This document shows, one piece after another, positions 58,218-64,000 of a DNA stretch of 64,000 bases (positions within the stretch are counted from its first letter, which is position 1; each line of letters opens with the position of its first letter). Made by a program: the position numbers and the translations under genes. Below the pieces are notes generated by a model. It worked only from the letters and a program-made list of their open reading frames with translations. It searched no databases and was not told the origin of the DNA. The DNA is from Neodiprion pinetum (Eukaryota; Arthropoda; Insecta; Hymenoptera; Diprionidae): the NCBI RefSeq assembly GCF_021155775.2, contig NC_060233.1, positions 23,787,456-23,851,455 on the forward strand, given 5' to 3'.

Positions 58218-60541
58218 GACCGTTTTTTATTTTCTGTGTCTGTGTTATTATTTCAAATTTATATTACATCTATAAGCCTCGTGAAAGACGGTTTCATTGA
58301 ATTTTACAAGGGAAAGTCATGAACCAAAATGCTCACTGACATAGAAGTCTTTGTGCTACATCAAAAGATGTATTTTTGCACCTGAGAAAACTTCGCCTCA
58401 CATTAAAGGTGTAGTAGACGATAATAGGCCATATTGATTTAGTAAAATTACACATGAGAATGTGTGGGCACGTTATACGTGTGTACAGAATGCTACAAAG
58501 CAGGTAATAATATTAAACAAAGCTACATTTTTCCAGATTTCAGTGAGTGATAATAACCGAAAAAAAGCGACGGAAAAAACAGTATAACAAAACCTGTTCA
58601 GTTTTTTGGTTGCGGACTTGTGTTATACAGTCGAATGAATGCATCACCGATTAAATGGAAATGGAAACTGAAACCCACAATGTTATTCCACCCTGAAGTC
58701 AGAACACTTTTGATTTCTTTGAATTTATCTATGAGCATGAGTCGCGATATTTTGAATTTATCTTCGAAAATACCAGCAAGAATATTGAACAAATTTAGAA
58801 ATCTACGATCGTTCATAACTCAGATTTTTCGTGCAATTGGTGTGTATATAATTAAGTGTCCCATACGGCTGTCGGGTTTTTGAAATAATATTTGGGTTAA
58901 AGCTGATGTGCGAAAAAATCCGCACCGGCCAAGATCGAATTTCGGGTCAAAGCACGTTCGGTGATGTGGCCCTGTAAAAGTGTACGGTTCGGCTTTTCTT
59001 GCTGAAAGTTGCTGCTCCCGTAATTATGCCATATCGAATATTTTTATCCGCTCGTGTACTCAATCCGCTCGCTTGGGCCAAAAGAATTCGTAAATTTCAA
59101 TTTCACGTATCACTGGTTGAATATGAGATTTTATTTAAACAGAAGAAAATATGATGTTAGTTATGATTTCGTTAGAATCTTTTACTTCTTTCTTCAGGCG
59201 AACAATTTGAAAGATCACAATGACTTGTCCTATCGGAAAAAGTTTAAACAACAAAAAATTTCAGGCAACGAACTCCGATTTAATAATTCTTGTAAGGTCA
59301 CGTGTTTATAATACAAATATAAAAGGTATAAAGAAGAATGGAAGACATTTGACGGAAAAGAAATTATGCGCATTAGTGAAAATAACAACATTACTGTTTA
59401 CAAACGAACCGACAAATAATCTGAAAATAAATATGGCAACGTCGCATGATTTTTTTGTGTTGTAGTCTGCTTGAACCTTCGGTGTTTACCTTGCTATACT
59501 TTTATTTTTGTGAATAAGAATGTAAGATCAGTTACGATTTAACGGGAGATTCGCAAAAAATTAAAAATAAAGTATTGTAGCAAAACCATACGCTGAACAG
59601 CATAAAACAACTAATTTGAATACCGCACGTAATGCATATTTGCGATGTTGCCAAATGTACAACCTAAACGAAATTACAATCGGATTTTTTTCGGATATTA
59701 AACATCGATTTCACCTTATTCAATATTTTTTCCTGTCCTAAACGTTCTATTCCAAAACAACCAACTCGAAACTGTCAGTTTTTATCCCAGTCCCTATCTA
59801 CTCAATATAAAATAGCTGAACTTTGAAAGCAAAAAACTCAGAAACTAAACGGTAAACCACTTTCGAACTTTATAGGATTGTTTGCAATTATTAAAAACTC
59901 ACAAAAATTAAAAAAACCTTAAAAAAGGGGGTCAAAACAACTGGCCGACGGTCGATGTTTTTCAGATCCAGGCAAAATGGGATAGATTTATTATACCACT
60001 ATGGATATGGATTTGAACGATATGCACAATGCCTTTTTTGCTGTGCCAATATTTTATTGATCTTGTCTGGCGTGAAGAATACGTATGATGTCTGTTTTGG
60101 ATCTCACCAAAACATACCAAGACGTATTGAACTGCTTCCCCGTGAATGATATATCTGACGTCAGTATTGATGCGGCGACGACCTACATTGACGATGTGTT
60201 GTGTATCCAGCAAAATTAATTTGACTTGCTTCATGAGAATGACTTCATGCAAATGATACTTGGGTTCAACGGAATTTATGTGTGGTATGAATGAGTGATT
60301 CAGTAATTTAATCAGTATGATATAAACAATCGGAAAAAACAAAAGAACATGATTTGCAACTAAAACAGCACAATTATCGCGATAACTTGTCAAAGTGATC
60401 ACATTATTGAATTTCATTTGGAATGATACAATTCAGCTCACCCACTAAATCGGCTCCAAACGATTCAAAAATAATTCCCATATTTTTTCAGATTTTCATC
60501 TCAAATCTAACTCGTGCCTACAACAGGGTCGATTTCTCCAT
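58218..60541. other. No gene recognised
   Basis: AT-rich DNA. The frame 59962-60417 (-, 151 codons) has no recognisable domain and may be chance. Confidence 0.4.
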
Positions 60542-60919
60542 GTAACCCCTTTCAATGGAATAATAAGTCAACCAAACGGATTTCGATCGAATTTGGTATG
60601 GGAAGGTTTCTTGGCTCGCTGACTACGTATCCGAACTCAAAAATCAAAAAATCTCAAAAGTCACTTGCTGTTGCCGTATCGGATCCATCATTTTGAATTG
60701 TAGTTTCAAGTTCAGATTCGTAATCAGCGACCTCGAAAATCCTCTAACGCCGAGTTTTATCAAAATCGAGTAACTTTTTGGATTTTAGTCCTCTATGTTG
60801 GATCCCTTATTTTGAATTTTCAAATTTCGAGTTCAGATTTGTTATCAGCGACCCAAGAAGCCCCCTGTACCCAATTTTGTCGCAATCCGTTCGGTGAATT
60901 GTGACCCTGAAAGGGTTAA
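60542..60919 (-). mobile_element. F2 MITE copy with two motif repeats
   Basis: Left end GTAA then CCCCTTTCAATGG; right end CCTGAAAGGG then TTAA (60916-60919). GATTCGTAATCAGCGACC near 60714 and GATTTGTTATCAGCGACCC near 60837 are tandem copies of the family motif. Confidence 0.65.
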
Positions 60920-63900
60920 ATCGGGAAATCCACCTCCTTACGGGCACGAGTTAGAGTTGAGATAAGGATCTGAAAATATTAGGGAATAGTTTGAAATCAA
61001 TTTGGAGGGTGAGCCGACCAAAATTCAAAAATGACCTTTTTAAGCGAAAATACCACCTGGCTAGATGAAAGAAAAGGGTCATTTCTCCAATTTATTTAAG
61101 ATAAACGAATCGATAGTTTTTAATTCTGTTTTTCCGTACATATTAATATGAGTCTTTAAGTACACAGAAAATTTTTTTTCAAATTACTTGAAAACAAAAT
61201 GCCAGTGAAATGGCTGATGAAAGCAAATTTGTCTTTTTTCACGGTTACCATCCGCAACAAAAGACGAAAAAGATTTCAAAACATGATGCCAAAATCTAGG
61301 GAAGTACGTGGGATTGTTCGAAAATATTAATTTTTACAAAAATGGCGTCAATTTCAAGGGAAAGGCTTTATTAAATTTTTTCACTTCTTCCTTCAAATAT
61401 ACGTTTCCGAATGTACAATTCTCCGTACCTACACCGACTAACCACTTGCACAATAGTATCGGATTCAGTGAAATCGAGCCCGTCCTGGATCCGCAGCACG
61501 AGGATGGTGACATCTTTTCTATTGTTGATGGGATCTTAAAACTAACCTTATGGAATAGACAGTATATAGGGGCTTAGACCCACGCAACGATGCCAGGAAT
61601 CGCGGTAGAGAAATCCAGAGATAGGCGCGCGCCAATCACTTTGCGTATCTACGAAAGCTCGGCAGCTTTACGCCGTAGTCGGAGCTGACTCCTGACGTTC
61701 GTAATCTCGTAATCTGAAGACGGAGATCCGTTCTGCGCGCGTTTGCTCGAGGCGTATAACACGAGAGGGAAGTTGGCTTCCCGTAAACAGGCCGGTTCCC
61801 AGAAGCCCCTGAGCCTTGAGAGAGATAACGAGGCCCAAAATATTTGAGCCGCCTCGATTTTTGGTGACGGGGATCAACGAAGACTCGCAATGCGCTTCGA
61901 AATAAAATGTCGCGACGCTTTTATCAGGCAAGAAAATTCGATTTCACCACTCGTCTTCGCTCAATTTCTACGTGTAATTGAACCTGCCAACGTGCTGCAA
62001 CGAACTCGGGTCGAGTTTCTGAATTGCTGGGGCGAAAGCGCCTCGCGTCATCTCTAGCCTCTGAATTGAGGTCCTTGCGAGTTTGAAAGGGATGAAAGGA
62101 AAATAATATTTCCACCTCTCCCAACACATAACCGTCGCTTCGATTTTGACTTAGGATTCAACACTCCGTCGTACACGTCAGGCATTATACGCATCGGTAT
62201 GACGTTGTAAGGGTTAACCTTTAGTTGGCATCTTGCGATCGTTCGTGACCTAAGTGTCTTGAATCGATATTTTTGTAACTTGAAAGTTTAAAAATGTGAC
62301 TTATAACGTCATTTATTGACAGATGACATGTACCACTTCCCTCGAGCGTCATTCAGGTAAGTCTAAGTACGTCGGTCTTGCTGTAGCAGTGTCGCAAAGT
62401 AGAGAGGGGTCGTCAGCAACCCCAAGGTGCCAGCTGTGTTACAAAAGTGTGTTTTGCTCCAGAATTATTTGGTCTAGTAGTGTGTATATATTTTTTCATT
62501 ATTTTAGGTGTCGGATAATCTACGTTCGAATTTCCATTGTGAATTATTAGCAAAATGAGCTTTGGAAACAATTTCCGTGTCAAGCAGACTTTTTTTTAAC
62601 AAATAAATGCCTACCTTTGGAAAAAATGATTATTTTTTTCACCGAAAATTTTTTATTCACTTTTTCTAAATAAATACCTTTTTTCGGCTGACATAATAAG
62701 CCTGAATTTTTTTTTAAATGTTCTATATTTTGACTGTATCCAGCTCATTTTTTAGCTCTTAATGTAGACAATTAAAAAAGTTAATAATTTCTTTTTAAAA
62801 AACGTCATTTTTCATTATATTTTTTTGTAATTTTTCAAATCTTTTACTACCTTAAAATTGAAAATTATTGTTGCGACCCTTTTTATCTTCTCAAAGACAC
62901 TTGAATGAATACCTCCAAAAACAGTCAAGTTAAAATATCAAATTGCTTCGTTACAGCAAGCAACTTTCGGTTGGGGTCTCAAATGACCGCAAGGTGCCAG
63001 CAATGTTATACCAGGTAAAGGTGCCAGCTAAATCTTAATACGAGTGTGGGCACTAGAGCGGTTCTGATATGGAGTTGAAAATAAATTCATGATGGAGCCT
63101 GTCAAATCGCTTCCAAATAGTGAAAAAAAAAAATTCCTTAATTTTTTTAGAATTTTACTTCATTTCCCTAGTCTTCGAATTTAAGCGGGAAGTTTAATAT
63201 TATTTAAAAATATGCTCATTAAATATATTCCGTACTCAATTTTATTTCAAAGTTATTCGTAGACAAAAAAATCCATATTTTCGAATATTCAGTTTCCATT
63301 AAATAAAAAAATCGTTTTGCCTTCCAGACAGAATTTTTTTTTAACCCAATATAAGGACCACCTTAGTAATCAAACACATGTCGCAGAGTAGGAGGCACTT
63401 GGCTCAGTGAGGATTGCGGTTAGGCAAGTCGGTCATCAAACGTTCACCTGTTAAGACTCATTATCAAGCTTAGCCAAACATAGTGAAGAAAATGAAGAAA
63501 AAAAAAGCATCATTGTTCTTGTCCTAGTTATTCTACGAGTATATAGTAATAATATCGACCAACCCTGTTGGGAAGTTTGAATAAGAAGTGAACGTGACGG
63601 ACTCCACGATGAAACCACATTACGAAGATAAGCCCACATTTCTGTTGTCTGTGGAGTTAATTTATGTACGAAATTATCGAAATATATGGTTTGTAATCAG
63701 TAATCATCCCATAATTCGATTGATTAAAAAATAAAGCAATGTCGATGTGAAAGAAGTATTGATTGTGTATTTTGTTTTTCGTGTACCGTGTCATTGTAAG
63801 ATTAATAAAATCATCACAACGTTACCTTGTAATGGTTGGTGTATAGTTTCGCCGTTCACCAAGTTTTGCATGCTCGTTGATTTCCCATCGGTAGTCTGCT

Positions 63901-64000
63901 ATTCGTGAAATGATATTCCAAATACTTTTCCAGAGTATTTCTTTCCATGTGTGTTCGGTCTGTTGAGTTGAAAATCTCAAGTAAATATTTGGTAAGGAAT
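60920..64000. other. CpG-rich patch, no gene assigned
   Basis: An 89-codon frame at 61308-61577 (+) and CpG-rich DNA at ~61590-62200 have no recognised family. A 34-nt segment at 62323-62356 is bounded by TTGACAG| and |GTAAGT, a possible tiny exon. GGTGCCAGC-containing ends near 62222 (inverted) and 62990 may bound a MITE. The remainder is AT-rich. Confidence 0.35.

Noticed and set aside
59962..60417. 151-codon - strand frame
   Set aside because: Composition resembles translated AT-rich DNA, no recognised family and no splice or start evidence.

Overview
The window is AT-rich eukaryotic DNA dominated by transposable elements. Spliceosomal GT...AG introns, an arthropod-type LTR retrotransposon, hAT-like and TTAA- or TA-flanked MITEs and long foldback elements point to an insect genome; Hymenoptera is a guess I cannot confirm from the sequence. 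No complete host protein-coding gene is recognisable. Most of the window reads as intergenic or intronic DNA with nested repeats.

At the left edge, 244-368 looks like the first coding exon of a + strand nuclear gene for a mitochondrial protein: good start context, an acid-free arginine/serine-rich leader and a consensus splice donor. No downstream exon could be recognised, so everything to its right may lie inside or beyond its first intron.

The main object is a nearly intact Ty3/gypsy-class LTR retrotransposon at 1336-7847, on the - strand. It has 299-bp LTRs that look identical, a 4-bp ATAT target duplication, an 18-nt primer-binding site matching the 3' end of tRNA-Leu, a polypurine tract, and gag, protease and RT-RNase H-integrase coding blocks. 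Gag and protease are joined by a textbook -1 frameshift cassette: heptamer GGGAAAC directly before the gag stop, a 5-nt spacer, a stem and a possible pseudoknot. Protease and RT are in the same frame but separated by one TAA codon, which is either a recent nonsense mutation or a second recoding site. No env gene is present.

A second coding remnant, at 19544-21152 (- strand), is a decayed three-exon tyrosine recombinase of Crypton-like type. It lies roughly centrally between imperfect inverted repeats near 19254 and 21471 that carry a palindromic core.

The rest holds several families of non-autonomous DNA elements. Family F1 has ACACGGAGGGAAA-type ends and five long copies plus two fragments, which may be one copy split by nested insertions. 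Family F2 has TTAA-CCCTTT ends and a recurring internal motif. There are foldback MITEs, a hAT-like element at 36177-36874 with an 8-bp target duplication, and a striking 1.47-kb near-perfect palindrome at 24104-25571. CpG-rich islands occur near 10830-11010, 46890-47480 and 61590-62200; none could be assigned to a gene.
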